A stretch of 64,000 nucleotides of DNA, taken from positions 1-64,000 of the forward strand of contig JAJFII010000110.1 in assembly GCA_021775095.1 (NCBI GenBank), in the 5' to 3' direction. Within the stretch, counting starts at the first letter, position 1. Each line of letters starts with the position of its first letter. The notes under the pieces are model-generated. The model did not search any database and was not told the origin of the DNA. It saw only the letters and a list, made by a program, of their open reading frames with translations. The translations under genes were made by a program, and so were the position numbers. This DNA is from Rhodospirillales bacterium (GTDB taxonomy: Bacteria > Pseudomonadota > Alphaproteobacteria > Rhodospirillales > Casp-alpha2). Positions 1-8,257 of this stretch are shown here, piece by piece.

Positions 1-1
1 G

Positions 2-253
2 GTCAAGGCCACGAATAGGATGCAAAATTTGGGTTCCCAGGCCGGTGGTTTTGCCGGTGCCTTGTACGGATTTTGTTTGCTTTTTGCCTGGGCTTTTGAG
101 GCACCTGGACCCTATTTATATCCCCTTACGGCGATCGCTCCCGTGGGTGCCTGTGTGTTTGTTGGCAAACGTTTTATAACCCGTCGACGGCTTGATCGTC
201 TTCGGCAACATCAAGTGAACGTCCATCGGGCGGAGAAATTTCCATCGGTTTAA
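2..253 (+). CDS. C-terminal fragment of a membrane protein, possibly an MFS transporter
   Basis: The reading frame is open from the left edge of the window, so the gene starts outside it and only about 83 codons are visible. Two hydrophobic stretches are separated by a short polar loop (E-A-P-G-P-Y) and followed by a basic tail rich in Arg (T-R-R-R-L-D-R-L-R). That layout, two final helices and a cytoplasmic basic tail, fits the end of a major facilitator transporter, but no diagnostic motif is visible. It could equally be another polytopic protein. The first internal Met is at 20, but nothing there looks like a ribosome site, which supports the fragment reading. Confidence 0.35.
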   Translation, partial: VKATNRMQNLGSQAGGFAGALYGFCLLFAWAFEAPGPYLYPLTAIAPVGACVFVGKRFITRRRLDRLRQHQVNVHRAEKFPSV

Positions 254-443
254 GGGCTGAAGGGCGATGCCGTTTGGCGACCCGCAATAAATCCGGTCAA
301 TCAATTGATAGCGCTAAATCTGGGATCGGAGTTGCTGCCCTATGGGTGCTTTTAAGTGTCCCTTCCCCGCACCCCTGATTTTTTGTATCTTTGTTAAATA
401 TTTCTACTGGCGGATCACTGAGCCCTATCCCAAGGAGATGCAG

Positions 444-1076
444 ATGCTAAATGGCTCCCTATTCATCGGTTTTGTCGCTGCCGCTTTGGTTGTGTTGATC
501 CTGCCGGGGCCGGGCGTTCTTTATATAATTGCCCGCAGCGTCAGCCAGGGGTACCGGGCTGGCCTGGTATCGGTCCTGGGGTTGTCGGCCGGGGCGCTGG
601 TCCACGTGGCCGCCGCTGCTGGCGGGTTGTCAGCCCTCCTGCTCACTTCGGCAACGGCTTTTAGCCTGGTCAAAATGCTGGGCGCCGGTTATTTGATTTA
701 TTTGGGTTTTCGCACCCTGCTCACCGCCAGCCAAACCACGGATGTAAACACGCCGCCGCCCCTGCCCCTTGGCCGGTTGTTTGCCGATGGCGTAATTATC
801 AGCCTGTTTAATCCAAAAATCGCCGTGTTTTTTTTGGCGTTCCTGCCGCAGTTCGTCGATTTGAGCCTGGGCGCAGTGCCCGTGCAAATTGTCGTGTTGG
901 GATTGGTTTACGTCGCCCTGGCCCTGCTGACCGACGGTGGATATGCCTGCCTGGCTGGCCGTGTGCGGCCGTGGCTTAAGGCTCCGGCACTGCGGGGGTT
1001 TTTGCCCCGGATTTTGGCCGGTGGCCTGTATATGGGCTTGGGAATATATGCAGCGCTGGCCGAACGCCCCCGCTAA
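444..1076 (+). CDS. LysE/RhtB-family amino acid exporter
   Basis: A 210-residue inner-membrane protein of about six helices that exports amino acids or related metabolites; this family includes the homoserine/threonine and lysine exporters. The N-terminal half shows the family pattern P-G-P-G followed by a glycine-rich helix (G-Y-R-A-G-L and G-L-S-A-G-A-L), and the hallmark FNPK in the middle (S-L-F-N-P-K). The frame is open from 342, but AAGGAG at 432-437 fits ATG 444 with six bases of spacing better than ATG 438 or the upstream codons. It converges with azlD on the other strand. The substrate cannot be deduced from the sequence. Confidence 0.88.
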   Translation: MLNGSLFIGFVAAALVVLILPGPGVLYIIARSVSQGYRAGLVSVLGLSAGALVHVAAAAGGLSALLLTSATAFSLVKMLGAGYLIYLGFRTLLTASQTTDVNTPPPLPLGRLFADGVIISLFNPKIAVFFLAFLPQFVDLSLGAVPVQIVVLGLVYVALALLTDGGYACLAGRVRPWLKAPALRGFLPRILAGGLYMGLGIYAALAERPR

Positions 1077-1136
1077 AGGGTTTGATTTTTTATCCTGGCT
1101 GGCGCGGGTCGCTTCCGCATCGCCAACCGCCGCGAA

Positions 1137-1170
1137 GGGCACCCCGTGGGATCTAGGGGCGGTGGTGCCC
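1137..1170. terminator. Possible stem-loop between convergent lysE-like and azlD genes
   Basis: GGGCACC at 1137-1143 pairs with GGTGCCC at 1164-1170 in the gap between two converging genes. There is no clean T-run, so termination here is a guess from position. Confidence 0.3.
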
Positions 1171-1179
1171 CGGTGCCAG

Positions 1180-1473
1180 TTAAAAAAAGCTTCTCAACAG
1201 CCAAATTGAGCCGATGCCCACGGCCATGGTCAGGGGCAGGTTTCGGGTAATAAGCGCGACCAATGCGGCAGCGGCACCCGCCGCCCATTCGTGCGGGCCG
1301 CCGGCCAATAAGGAAACCGAAACCAGGGCGACGATCAAACTGCCGGGTAGGGCTTTTAAGGCGCGTGCCCAGGCACCGCCCTGCGGCAGGCGTTGCCCCA
1401 TCAAAGCCCCGGTCATTCGGATGACAAAAGTCACCCCGGCCAGGGGCAGAATCACCAGCCAGATCTCATTCAT
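1180..1473 (-). CDS. azlD: AzlD-family branched-chain amino acid transport subunit
   Basis: A 97-residue membrane protein with three to four hydrophobic segments. It begins M-N-E-I-W-L and has the AzlD features V-I-R-M-T-G-A and R-N-L-P-L-T-M. AzlC and AzlD form a two-subunit exporter of branched-chain amino acids and analogues. The frame extends upstream to 1518, but ATG 1473 overlaps the azlC stop (ATGAATGA arrangement), the usual translational coupling for this pair. Confidence 0.88.
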   Translation of the reverse strand: MNEIWLVILPLAGVTFVIRMTGALMGQRLPQGGAWARALKALPGSLIVALVSVSLLAGGPHEWAAGAAAALVALITRNLPLTMAVGIGSIWLLRSFF

Positions 1474-2164
1474 GATGTCTGACCCCGGCGACGGTTGCAC
1501 CGGCGACCCCGCCGGCAATCAACGCCCAGGAGGTATCAACAAAACCGGGCAACACAAGCAATGCGACGGTTGCAAAGGAGGTCATCCAGGGAGCCAGGTC
1601 GTGCTTGCCGGTCCACAGGGATCGGGCGATGGCGATAAAAGCCGCAGTAAAAGCAAAATCCATCCCCAGGGCCCTGGGTTCCGGAATGGTGCCGGCGAAA
1701 TAAACACCGACAACGGTTGCGACAACCCAGACAACGAGCAAATTGATCCCGGCACCAACCAAGTACCAGTAGCCGGCCCGTTGACCACGGGCCCGGGCCG
1801 ATACCATAAGGGCCCAGTTTTCGTCGGTTGTTAAATGCGCGCCGAGGGCGATTTGCCAGAGCGGGCGACCGGCAAAAACATCGCGAATGGAGGCGGTAAT
1901 CAGTAATAACCTTAAATTCAGGGCGATACCGGCAACGACGGCGACGGCACCGGCCGCGCCGGCGACGATCCGCTCGACCGCGACGATCTGCGAAGCACCG
2001 GCAAATACGATGGTTCCCATCACCCCGACCTCCAGGCCATCCATCTGCGCCTGCGCCGCTAACAGGCCAAAGGCCAGGCCATAGATTCCGGCACCCAGGC
2101 TAAGGGGAAGAATTTCCCGAAGACCGCAGGTAAATTCCCGGCGATTTGAGCTGACTGATGGCAT
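1466..2164 (-). CDS. azlC: AzlC-family branched-chain amino acid transport subunit
   Basis: A 232-residue polytopic membrane protein, large subunit of the AzlCD exporter. Family features are the early P-L-S-L-G-A-G-I-Y-G-L-A-F-G block, V-F-A-G-A-S-Q near residue 60, and L-T-T-D-E in the middle. The reading frame continues upstream to 2236, but the extra residues are polar and unlike the family, so ATG 2164 is taken as the start. It overlaps azlD by eight bases and the two are surely co-translated. Confidence 0.9.
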   Translation of the reverse strand: MPSVSSNRREFTCGLREILPLSLGAGIYGLAFGLLAAQAQMDGLEVGVMGTIVFAGASQIVAVERIVAGAAGAVAVVAGIALNLRLLLITASIRDVFAGRPLWQIALGAHLTTDENWALMVSARARGQRAGYWYLVGAGINLLVVWVVATVVGVYFAGTIPEPRALGMDFAFTAAFIAIARSLWTGKHDLAPWMTSFATVALLVLPGFVDTSWALIAGGVAGATVAGVRHHE

Positions 2165-2381
2165 GGGGAACAGATATCGTGTTCCAACTGCCGGGCCAAG
2201 GTAAATGCCGTCGCAATGCGACTTTTTTCCTGCCAATTCTGGGAGGTTACGGGCGACCGCGGCCCTGCCCTCCGGCCTTGCTGCCGATGATCAAACCTCC
2301 CCTACTCCCGGCGACGCGCAACCCCGGTGGCGGTCTGTACCTGTAAACGCCTTTGGCGAACGGATGGTGCCGGTTTTGCAA

Positions 2382-2411
2382 TTGACGTGGTTCCCCGAGG
2401 GCCGTTATTAT
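2382..2411 (+). promoter_or_regulatory. Sigma-70-type promoter of the micro-ORF
   Basis: TTGACG at 2382-2387 and TATTAT at 2406-2411 are separated by 18 bases. This is one of the better consensus promoters in the window. Transcription would begin near 2418, leaving a leader of only about 27 bases before ATG 2445. Confidence 0.6.
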
Positions 2412-2444
2412 GACCCATCCGAAACAACGAAAGGAGGTGATCAA

Positions 2445-2537
2445 ATGGTTGATCTCGAACGCAGTTTGAAGGCCGGAAACGGTGCCGCACTCGGAACGAC
2501 CGGCATTTGGTCCTCCCCATTGAGCGTGGCGTTCTAG
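2445..2537 (+). CDS. 30-residue micro-ORF with an extended Shine-Dalgarno sequence
   Basis: A 30-codon frame starting M-V-D-L-E-R and ending S-P-L-S-V-A-F. It is preceded at 2429-2442 by GAAAGGAGGTGATC, which is complementary to about 14 bases of the typical alphaproteobacterial 16S 3' end. A promoter lies at 2382-2411 and an intrinsic terminator at 2595-2629, so the micro-ORF is a complete short transcription unit of about 210 bases. The peptide has one short hydrophobic tail, no cysteine and no recognisable family. It might be a real small protein, a leader peptide, or a ribosome-binding decoy RNA. I do not recognise a function. Confidence 0.5.
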   Translation: MVDLERSLKAGNGAALGTTGIWSSPLSVAF

Positions 2538-2566
2538 CCACAATAAAAGGGCTGGATCCGGCCTTC

Positions 2567-2584
2567 GATCATAGTTCTATGATC
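2567..2584. repeat. Short perfect hairpin downstream of the micro-ORF
   Basis: GATCATAG at 2567-2574 and CTATGATC at 2577-2584 form an eight-pair stem with a two-base loop, 30 bases after the micro-ORF stop codon. It lies in the same predicted transcript, before the terminator. Confidence 0.4.
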
Positions 2585-2594
2585 ACGTATCTGC

Positions 2595-2629
2595 GAAAAC
2601 CCCGTTGGAATTGCCCTAACGGGGTTTTC
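2595..2629 (+). terminator. Intrinsic terminator of the micro-ORF transcript
   Basis: GAAAACCCCGTT at 2595-2606 pairs perfectly with AACGGGGTTTTC at 2618-2629 around an 11-base loop, ending in a four-base T-run. The symmetric A and T tracts mean it may act in both directions. Confidence 0.7.
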
Positions 2630-2640
2630 TGCATTATACA

Positions 2641-2767
2641 GCACTTCCGGGATAATAGGACGCCCTCTGATGGGGGAAAACGGTTCGATCGATTAGGCGC
2701 AGTGCGATGCCAATTGTGACAAAATAAAAGGAACCGGTCAGAGTGCGTCCTATTATCCCGGAAATGC
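2641..2767. repeat. 127-bp inverted-repeat (MITE/REP-like) element
   Basis: The arms at 2641-2670 and 2738-2767 are inverted copies matching at 28 of 30 positions, including a perfect 19-base core (TTCCGGGATAATAGGACGC at 2645-2663 and its complement at 2745-2763). About 67 unrelated bases lie between. The inner arm end reads GGTCAGAGTGCG, close to the GGGTCAGAGTAC motif found at 63761-63775. It ends 19 bases from the hrpB stop and, when transcribed, would fold into a long hairpin. No coding potential is evident. Confidence 0.7.
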
Positions 2768-2785
2768 TCCAGTTCCTGTATTTTT

Positions 2786-5335
2786 TTAGTCACGACGGGC
2801 CTTTTTGTTTTTTGTCAACCGGGTCGGTGTTGCCGCCAGCGGATCGTCGGGCCAGGGGTGTTTGGGGTAACGGCCTTTCATTTCGGCTTTTACCTGCGGG
2901 TAGGCATTGCCCCAGAATGCGGCAAGGTCCTGGGTAATTTGTAAGGGCCGGCCGGCCGGCGACAGCAGATGAAGGGTCAAGGGCAACTGGCCAAGGGCGA
3001 TGCGTGGGGTCTCCGTGGTACCGAACATTTCCTGTAATTTGACGGGTAGCGCCGGTGCCGACGGGTCGTCATAATCAATGGCGATCCGCGAACCGCTCGC
3101 CACCACAAAATGGCTGGGAACGGTTGTGTGCAAATCCTGCTGGGCGGACCAGTCGAGCATGGATTTTAAAATACCGGGCAAATCCAAAGATTTCAGGTGC
3201 TCAAGCCGGGTCATACCGTGCAGATAAGGCCCTAACCAGTCGTCGAGGTTTGTTAACAGATGTTCGTCGGACAGGTTCGGTCCGCGGCCCGTGGTCTGAT
3301 ACCAGCATCGCACCCGTTGTAACCACTGACGGCTTTCAGACGTCCAGGGCAGGCGATCGAGGCCCCGATCGCGGATTCCGGTACAGAGGGCACGGGTTAT
3401 TTGGTCTTTCGGAATGGTTTTGGCGGGCCGGTCGCTGAGCACGAGGGCTCCTAATTTTTTTTGTCTTCGGGCTAATACGCAATTGCTTTGGCGGTCCCAG
3501 ACCGCCGTTTCCAGTTCGGTTATCTGCTCGCCAAACACCCGCTCGAGGCTTGCCAGAGACAGATTTGCCGCCGTTCGAATGCGTGCTTCACGGTTGTCGC
3601 CGGTGACTTCAGCGACAGCCAGGTACGGGTTTTGGCTCAAGGGGTCCTGTTTGGCCAGGGCCGCCCCGCGGCCATTTGTCGTATGGTACCGACCGTCGTC
3701 GCCGGGCCGTCGGCCGGCGACCCGGTCGGGGTAAGCAAGGGCAATCAAAACCCCCGTATGATCTTCTGCTGGCAGCGCTGCCTGCTGGTTTTCGCCGGTG
3801 ATTTTTGGCCCGCGGTTTGACCACTGTTTGACCAGGGTACGGGCTCGGTTCAGGCCATTGCGGTTGATCTGCAGGGACGTTGTCTCGCCGTTGAGGGCGG
3901 CCACCCGCAAATTTAAATCGACCGGACCCGGCCCGTTCTCCGGGCGCTCGGCAATGTCTCTTTGGCTGAGCAGCGCGGCGACGCCAAAGGCGGCTTTTGC
4001 CAAACCCCATTTTCCACCGCCGATCACCATATGCGCCAATCTGGGGTGCATGGCAAGTTGCGCAACCTGGCGACCGTGGGCGGTTATCAGGCCTTTTGGG
4101 TCGAGGGCGCCCAACTCCCCTAATAGATCACGGGCCTGGTCCAGCGGTGCCTCAGGCGGCGCAGTTAACCATTTAAGCGCCGCCGGGTCGCGGATCCCCC
4201 AATTGGCCAAATCCAGGGCCAGGGGGGTCAGATCGGCATTGCTGATTTCCGGTTGGCGGAAACGGCGAAAGGCCCCTTCCCCGGCCTTATCCCATAACCG
4301 GTAACAGACCCCGGGACCCAGCCGTCCGGCGCGACCGGCCCGTTGTGTGGCACCGGCCAGGGATACGGTTTCTGTCACCAGCCGGCTCATGCCACTTTGC
4401 GGATCAAACCGTGGTTCACGCGAACGCCCGCCGTCAATCACCACCTCGATACCTTCGATCGTCAGGCTGGTTTCGGCAATGGCCGTCGCCAGGACCACCT
4501 TACGAACCCCTGGCGGTGCCGGTCGCAGGGCCTGATCCTGCTCGGTTTGGGAAAGCGCCCCATAAAGCGGAATGACGGTGGTCGATTGCGGTAACGGGCT
4601 GGAACAGAGCAAGCGGTCGACCCGGCGGATTTCAGCTTCGCCGGGCAGAAAAACCAGCAGGCTTCCGCGCTGTTCATCGAGGGCCTGCAGAACCGCCGAG
4701 ACGACGGCACGATTGAACGCGAAATCGGCCCGTCCGCTGGACCGCCCGCCCCTCCTGACGGGGTCACCCAGGTAATGAATATCAACAGGGAAGTTCCGGC
4801 CTTCGCTGGAGATCACCGGGGCATCTGCCATCAGGGCGGCGACCGGCTCCACGTCGAGGGTCGCCGACATTACCAACAGGCGCAGGTCTTCGCGCAACCC
4901 AGCCTGGCTGTCCAGGCACAGAGCCAAACCCAGATCAGCCTGCAGGGATCGTTCGTGAAATTCGTCAAAAATAACCGCTGCCACACCCTCCAGGGCCGGG
5001 TCCCGCTGTAACCGGCGCGTGAGTATTCCTTCGGTGATGACCTCAATCTTTGTATTTTTCCCGACCTTTGAATCCAATAGAATTCGATAACCAACGGTCT
5101 CGCCGACGCCTTCTCCCAGGGTTTGGGCCATCCGCTGGGCGGCGGCGCGGGCCGCCAGCCGGCGCGGCTCCAGCATGAGAATTTTGCCGCCCTGGCACCA
5201 GGGTCGATCGAGCAGCGCCAGGGGAACCCGGGTGGTTTTACCGGCCCCCGGGGCGGCCTGCAGGACCACATTGGCAGAGCCATCGAGCGCCGATACCAGC
5301 GCCAACATAATTTCGTCGATGGGGAGATTATTCAT
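2786..5335 (-). CDS. hrpB: ATP-dependent RNA helicase HrpB
   Basis: An 849-residue DEAH/DExH-type helicase. Visible motifs are Walker A G-A-G-K-T-T near residue 30, D-E-F-H-E-R-S near 124, S-A-T near 157, and motif VI Q-R-A-G-R-A-G-R-L-G in the second RecA domain. The long C-terminal part contains the HrpB-specific segment ending with the R-Y-P-K-H-P-W-P-D-D-P signature. Its length matches the family (about 800-850). The frame is open to 5362; ATG 5335 gives the usual short lead (L-P-I-D-E-I). HrpB helicases are widespread, but their RNA substrate is not well defined. It stands alone, with an inverted-repeat element just beyond its stop. Confidence 0.94.
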   Translation of the reverse strand: MNNLPIDEIMLALVSALDGSANVVLQAAPGAGKTTRVPLALLDRPWCQGGKILMLEPRRLAARAAAQRMAQTLGEGVGETVGYRILLDSKVGKNTKIEVITEGILTRRLQRDPALEGVAAVIFDEFHERSLQADLGLALCLDSQAGLREDLRLLVMSATLDVEPVAALMADAPVISSEGRNFPVDIHYLGDPVRRGGRSSGRADFAFNRAVVSAVLQALDEQRGSLLVFLPGEAEIRRVDRLLCSSPLPQSTTVIPLYGALSQTEQDQALRPAPPGVRKVVLATAIAETSLTIEGIEVVIDGGRSREPRFDPQSGMSRLVTETVSLAGATQRAGRAGRLGPGVCYRLWDKAGEGAFRRFRQPEISNADLTPLALDLANWGIRDPAALKWLTAPPEAPLDQARDLLGELGALDPKGLITAHGRQVAQLAMHPRLAHMVIGGGKWGLAKAAFGVAALLSQRDIAERPENGPGPVDLNLRVAALNGETTSLQINRNGLNRARTLVKQWSNRGPKITGENQQAALPAEDHTGVLIALAYPDRVAGRRPGDDGRYHTTNGRGAALAKQDPLSQNPYLAVAEVTGDNREARIRTAANLSLASLERVFGEQITELETAVWDRQSNCVLARRQKKLGALVLSDRPAKTIPKDQITRALCTGIRDRGLDRLPWTSESRQWLQRVRCWYQTTGRGPNLSDEHLLTNLDDWLGPYLHGMTRLEHLKSLDLPGILKSMLDWSAQQDLHTTVPSHFVVASGSRIAIDYDDPSAPALPVKLQEMFGTTETPRIALGQLPLTLHLLSPAGRPLQITQDLAAFWGNAYPQVKAEMKGRYPKHPWPDDPLAATPTRLTKNKKARRD

Positions 5336-5513
5336 AACGCGGCATGGGGTGCCTGTATCCATGGGGTTGCTGTCAGGCCCCTGTATAGAATTGCCCGAGT
5401 GGTTAAGTCAAAACCACCGGCGAACCACGGCCATGCGGAGAGGCCTTTTACACGCAACCGGCCTCACACAAAAGGGCAACCGAACGGAATCAAAATCCCT
5501 TCGTGCCGATTGT

Positions 5514-7046
5514 TTATTTGCGGTCCCCCTGGACAATTCGATCCAAAATCATGGCGCAGAACAGAATTGAGAATCCCGCCAGAATGCCCTGCCCGACATT
5601 GGCATATTGCAGGGCTTCAAGCACATCTTCGCCCAGTCCCTTGGCGCCGATCAGCGACGCCACAACGACCATGGCCAGGCTTAACATGATGGTCTGATTG
5701 ATCCCGGCGCGGATCGACGGACTGGCCAGAGGCAGGTCAATCTGGGTCAGCAGATACCACTTACTTGCGCCAAAGGAGATCGCCGCCTCGCGCACCGCTT
5801 CCGGCACCCCGCGTAAACCAAGAACGGTCAAACGAACGACGGGCGTGCCGCCAAATATCATAGTGGTGACCACGGCGGCCGGTTTGCCGGTTCCAAAAAA
5901 CGCAATAACCGGGATCATAAAAACAAAGGCCGGCATGGTTTGCATGAAGTCCATAATGGGGCTGATGACCCGGTAAATACGGGGGCGACGGGCACAATAA
6001 AGGCCGAGCGGAATGCCGATGGCAATGGACAGGCAAGCTGCGGTTCCTAATAACGCCAACGTGGTCATCGCCTTTTCCCAAAACCCCAGCAGCCCCATAT
6101 AGGCAAGGAAAGCCCCGGTGAAAATGGCCGCCCGCCGGCCCGCCGAAAGGCCCGTTAAAAGGATTAAAAAACTGGCGATAACCATCCACGGCGTGCTGAC
6201 GAATATCAATTCCAGGGCATCCAGGACAAACCGAATGGCAAAGGTAATTAAATCAAAAAATGCGTCGCCATTGGTTACGGCAAATTCAAAAAACTGTTCA
6301 ACCCAACTGATCACCGTAAGCCGAATGGCAGGTTCGGTGGGGAAATCCTTTAACAGGGTATAAGCCGTTGGAAAACTGTAATGAACGACTGTCGCTGAGA
6401 CGATAATGGCGAAAAAACCAACACTGAGGGCCAAATCAGCCGGCGTCATTCCCTTTGAGATCGTTGCATCCGATAACCAATTTGAAAACCGTCGTTCCAG
6501 CAGGGTATTGGCGACAACTGCCTGTAAACCTTTGATTGTAATCAATAATAAAAATCCAATGGACGCCACCAGCAGACCGGAATCTTCCAACTGTTGCGCT
6601 TCCAAGCGGATTCCGCCAATGGCACCCTCCAGTGATTCAACGGTCCTTTTGTAGACGTCAACGTTGTCGGCATTTTTTTCAATGGCCACTGCCAGTTGTT
6701 TCCGCCGAAGCTCCAGTGTCCCCTCAATATTGGCAATCCGTTGCCAGGCGTCGACGGCAAGGTCGCCAAACAGGCCGCGAATGGTTTGTACCCAGGCAAA
6801 GGTTTCGAGGATCAAAAAAATCAGACCCCAATTCCATATGCCACGCATGCCATACCAGATCGGGCCCAGTAATCCGGCCCACAGGTTAAAGGTCCAGACA
6901 AATTTGGCTTGGTTGCCGATCCTATCAAACTGCTGCAGATAATAGTCAGGTTTTGTCGTAACAAACTCTTTGACCTGCAGCGCCCTGTCATCTGCAGCCG
7001 CCTGGGTGGCGGTACGGTCCTGGGCATCGCTTGAGGTGCGGTTCAT
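5514..7046 (-). CDS. proW: Betaine-type ABC permease ProW with an N-terminal DUF2628-like extension
   Basis: A 510-residue inner-membrane permease of a quaternary-amine (glycine betaine/proline betaine type) importer. The C-terminal 200 residues are a typical permease domain, with I-P-L-G near 345, the M-D-F-M-Q-T-M-P-A-F segment and the EAA loop E-A-A-I-S-F-G-A-S. The N-terminus is unusual: residues about 27-100 (D-Y-Y-L-Q-Q-F then F-N-L-W-A-G-L-L-G-P-I-W-Y) resemble DUF2628 small membrane domains, followed by a charged, probably coiled-coil stretch at about 105-165. Typical ProW is 280-400 residues. Its ATG overlaps the proV stop by four bases (ATGA). Confidence 0.88.
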   Translation of the reverse strand: MNRTSSDAQDRTATQAAADDRALQVKEFVTTKPDYYLQQFDRIGNQAKFVWTFNLWAGLLGPIWYGMRGIWNWGLIFLILETFAWVQTIRGLFGDLAVDAWQRIANIEGTLELRRKQLAVAIEKNADNVDVYKRTVESLEGAIGGIRLEAQQLEDSGLLVASIGFLLLITIKGLQAVVANTLLERRFSNWLSDATISKGMTPADLALSVGFFAIIVSATVVHYSFPTAYTLLKDFPTEPAIRLTVISWVEQFFEFAVTNGDAFFDLITFAIRFVLDALELIFVSTPWMVIASFLILLTGLSAGRRAAIFTGAFLAYMGLLGFWEKAMTTLALLGTAACLSIAIGIPLGLYCARRPRIYRVISPIMDFMQTMPAFVFMIPVIAFFGTGKPAAVVTTMIFGGTPVVRLTVLGLRGVPEAVREAAISFGASKWYLLTQIDLPLASPSIRAGINQTIMLSLAMVVVASLIGAKGLGEDVLEALQYANVGQGILAGFSILFCAMILDRIVQGDRK

Positions 7047-8119
7047 GACGTTTCAGTTCCCTCAATAACGGTTGTAAGAATTTCGCGGCGGGTAACAACG
7101 CCAACGGATTTGCCGTTTTCGGCTATGACAATTGGCGCGTCGTGGTTAATGGCAAGTTTTATGAGGGTGCTGAGGTTTTCGTCGGCATCGGCGCGCTGTG
7201 CGTCGTTTGGTAAGGGCCCAAATTCTTTTTCATAGGCTTCCAGGGGTTGCATCACAGCCCGGGCACGAACGACCTTTAGTCGGGATATGCCGGCGACAAA
7301 TTCAGCCACATAATCGTCGGCGGGATGCATGACAATATCTTCGGCCGTACCGATTTGCACGACCCGCCCGTCGCGCATTATGGCGATCCGGTCGCCGATC
7401 CGTACGGCTTCGTCCAGGTCATGGGTAATGAATACGGTGGTCTTTTTCATGACCGCCGACAGTTTGATGAACTCATCTTGTAATTGACGGCGGATCAGTG
7501 GGTCAAGGGCACTGAAGGGTTCGTCCATCAACAAGACATCGGGATCGGCGGCCAGTGCCCGGGCCAGACCGACACGCTGTTGCATGCCGCCGGAAAGCTC
7601 ATGGGCAAACTTATTGCCCCAGGCATCCAGTTCGACCATGGCCAGAACCTTTTTGCCAATCCGCAGGCGTTCGTTTTTGTTTATCCCGCGAATTTCCAGG
7701 GGCATGGCGACGTTATCGAGCACCGAACGGTGGGGCAGTAAGGCGAAATTCTGGAAAACCATACCGATTTTTCGGTTGCGAAATTCCTGCAACTCACCAG
7801 GCGACAGAGCCATGGCGTCAATGCCGTCGACCATAATTTTGCCGGCTGTGGGTTCAAGCAATCGATTGATATGGCGGACCAGGGTTGATTTGCCGCTGCC
7901 GGACAATCCCATGATACAAAAAATTTCACCTTTTCTGATATCGAGCGTCACATCGGCAACACCGACAACGGCGTTGTAGGTTTCGTGGATTTGTTTTTTC
8001 GAGAGACCCTTTTCGTGAATGGCTTGCAGTGCGGCATCCGCGTTGGTTCCAAATATCTTCCAGACATTTGCGATGTCAATGACGATTTCTCCCTGCGAGG
8101 GGGATGTGGAGGAAGTCAA
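7043..8119 (-). CDS. proV: Betaine-type ABC ATP-binding protein ProV/OpuAA
   Basis: A 358-residue ATPase that powers the importer. Walker A G-L-S-G-S-G-K-S-T is at residues 71-79, the signature L-S-G-G-M-Q-Q-R-V follows, and Walker B ends L-L-M-D-E-P-F-S-A-L-D. The stretch before Walker A (V-W-K-I-F-G, then the A-L-Q-A-I-H-E-K-G-L-S-K insert) is characteristic of ProV/OpuAA. The C-terminus holds a CBS-like region (A-I-N-H-D-A-P-I-V-I-A-E-N-G). The frame opens at 8146, but TTG 8119 is preceded by AGGAGA with seven bases of spacing and is preferred. The gene is coupled to proW. Confidence 0.92.
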   Translation of the reverse strand: MTSSTSPSQGEIVIDIANVWKIFGTNADAALQAIHEKGLSKKQIHETYNAVVGVADVTLDIRKGEIFCIMGLSGSGKSTLVRHINRLLEPTAGKIMVDGIDAMALSPGELQEFRNRKIGMVFQNFALLPHRSVLDNVAMPLEIRGINKNERLRIGKKVLAMVELDAWGNKFAHELSGGMQQRVGLARALAADPDVLLMDEPFSALDPLIRRQLQDEFIKLSAVMKKTTVFITHDLDEAVRIGDRIAIMRDGRVVQIGTAEDIVMHPADDYVAEFVAGISRLKVVRARAVMQPLEAYEKEFGPLPNDAQRADADENLSTLIKLAINHDAPIVIAENGKSVGVVTRREILTTVIEGTETS

Positions 8120-8200
8120 AAGGGATCTCCTATTGCTTTGGCCCAAGGTATATTACGAGACCCAAAAGGACGTTACAGGACCCCATGGGTTCCGATCAGC

Positions 8201-8236
8201 GATGTGGCGGTGTCCGCGCCGGACCACCACCACATC
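8201..8236 (-). other. Stem-loop between proX and proV
   Basis: A near-perfect hairpin with arms at about 8201-8215 and 8221-8236 (GATGTGG outermost, matched by CCACATC) lies between the binding-protein gene and the ATPase gene. Placed here without a T-run, it is more likely an mRNA-stabilising or attenuating structure than a full terminator. Confidence 0.6.
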
Positions 8237-8257
8237 GTGACTTTTCAAGACGACCGA

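Noticed and set aside
1214-1834. Long plus-strand frame opposite azlC and azlD
   Set aside because: It is antisense to two well-recognised genes, has a low-complexity Gly/Pro/Arg composition and no family resemblance.
2569-2793. Minus-strand 74-codon frame across the 2.6-2.8 kb inverted repeat
   Set aside because: Its sequence is made of the repeat arms and it contains no ribosome site or known motif.
3798-4304. Plus-strand frame inside hrpB
   Set aside because: It is a shadow of the hrpB coding strand and rich in Arg and Ser; hrpB explains the codon pattern.
5388-5410. tRNA-like string GCCCGAGTGGTTAAG
   Set aside because: It resembles the D-arm of a serine or leucine tRNA, but no acceptor, anticodon or T-arm pairing follows, so no tRNA is called.
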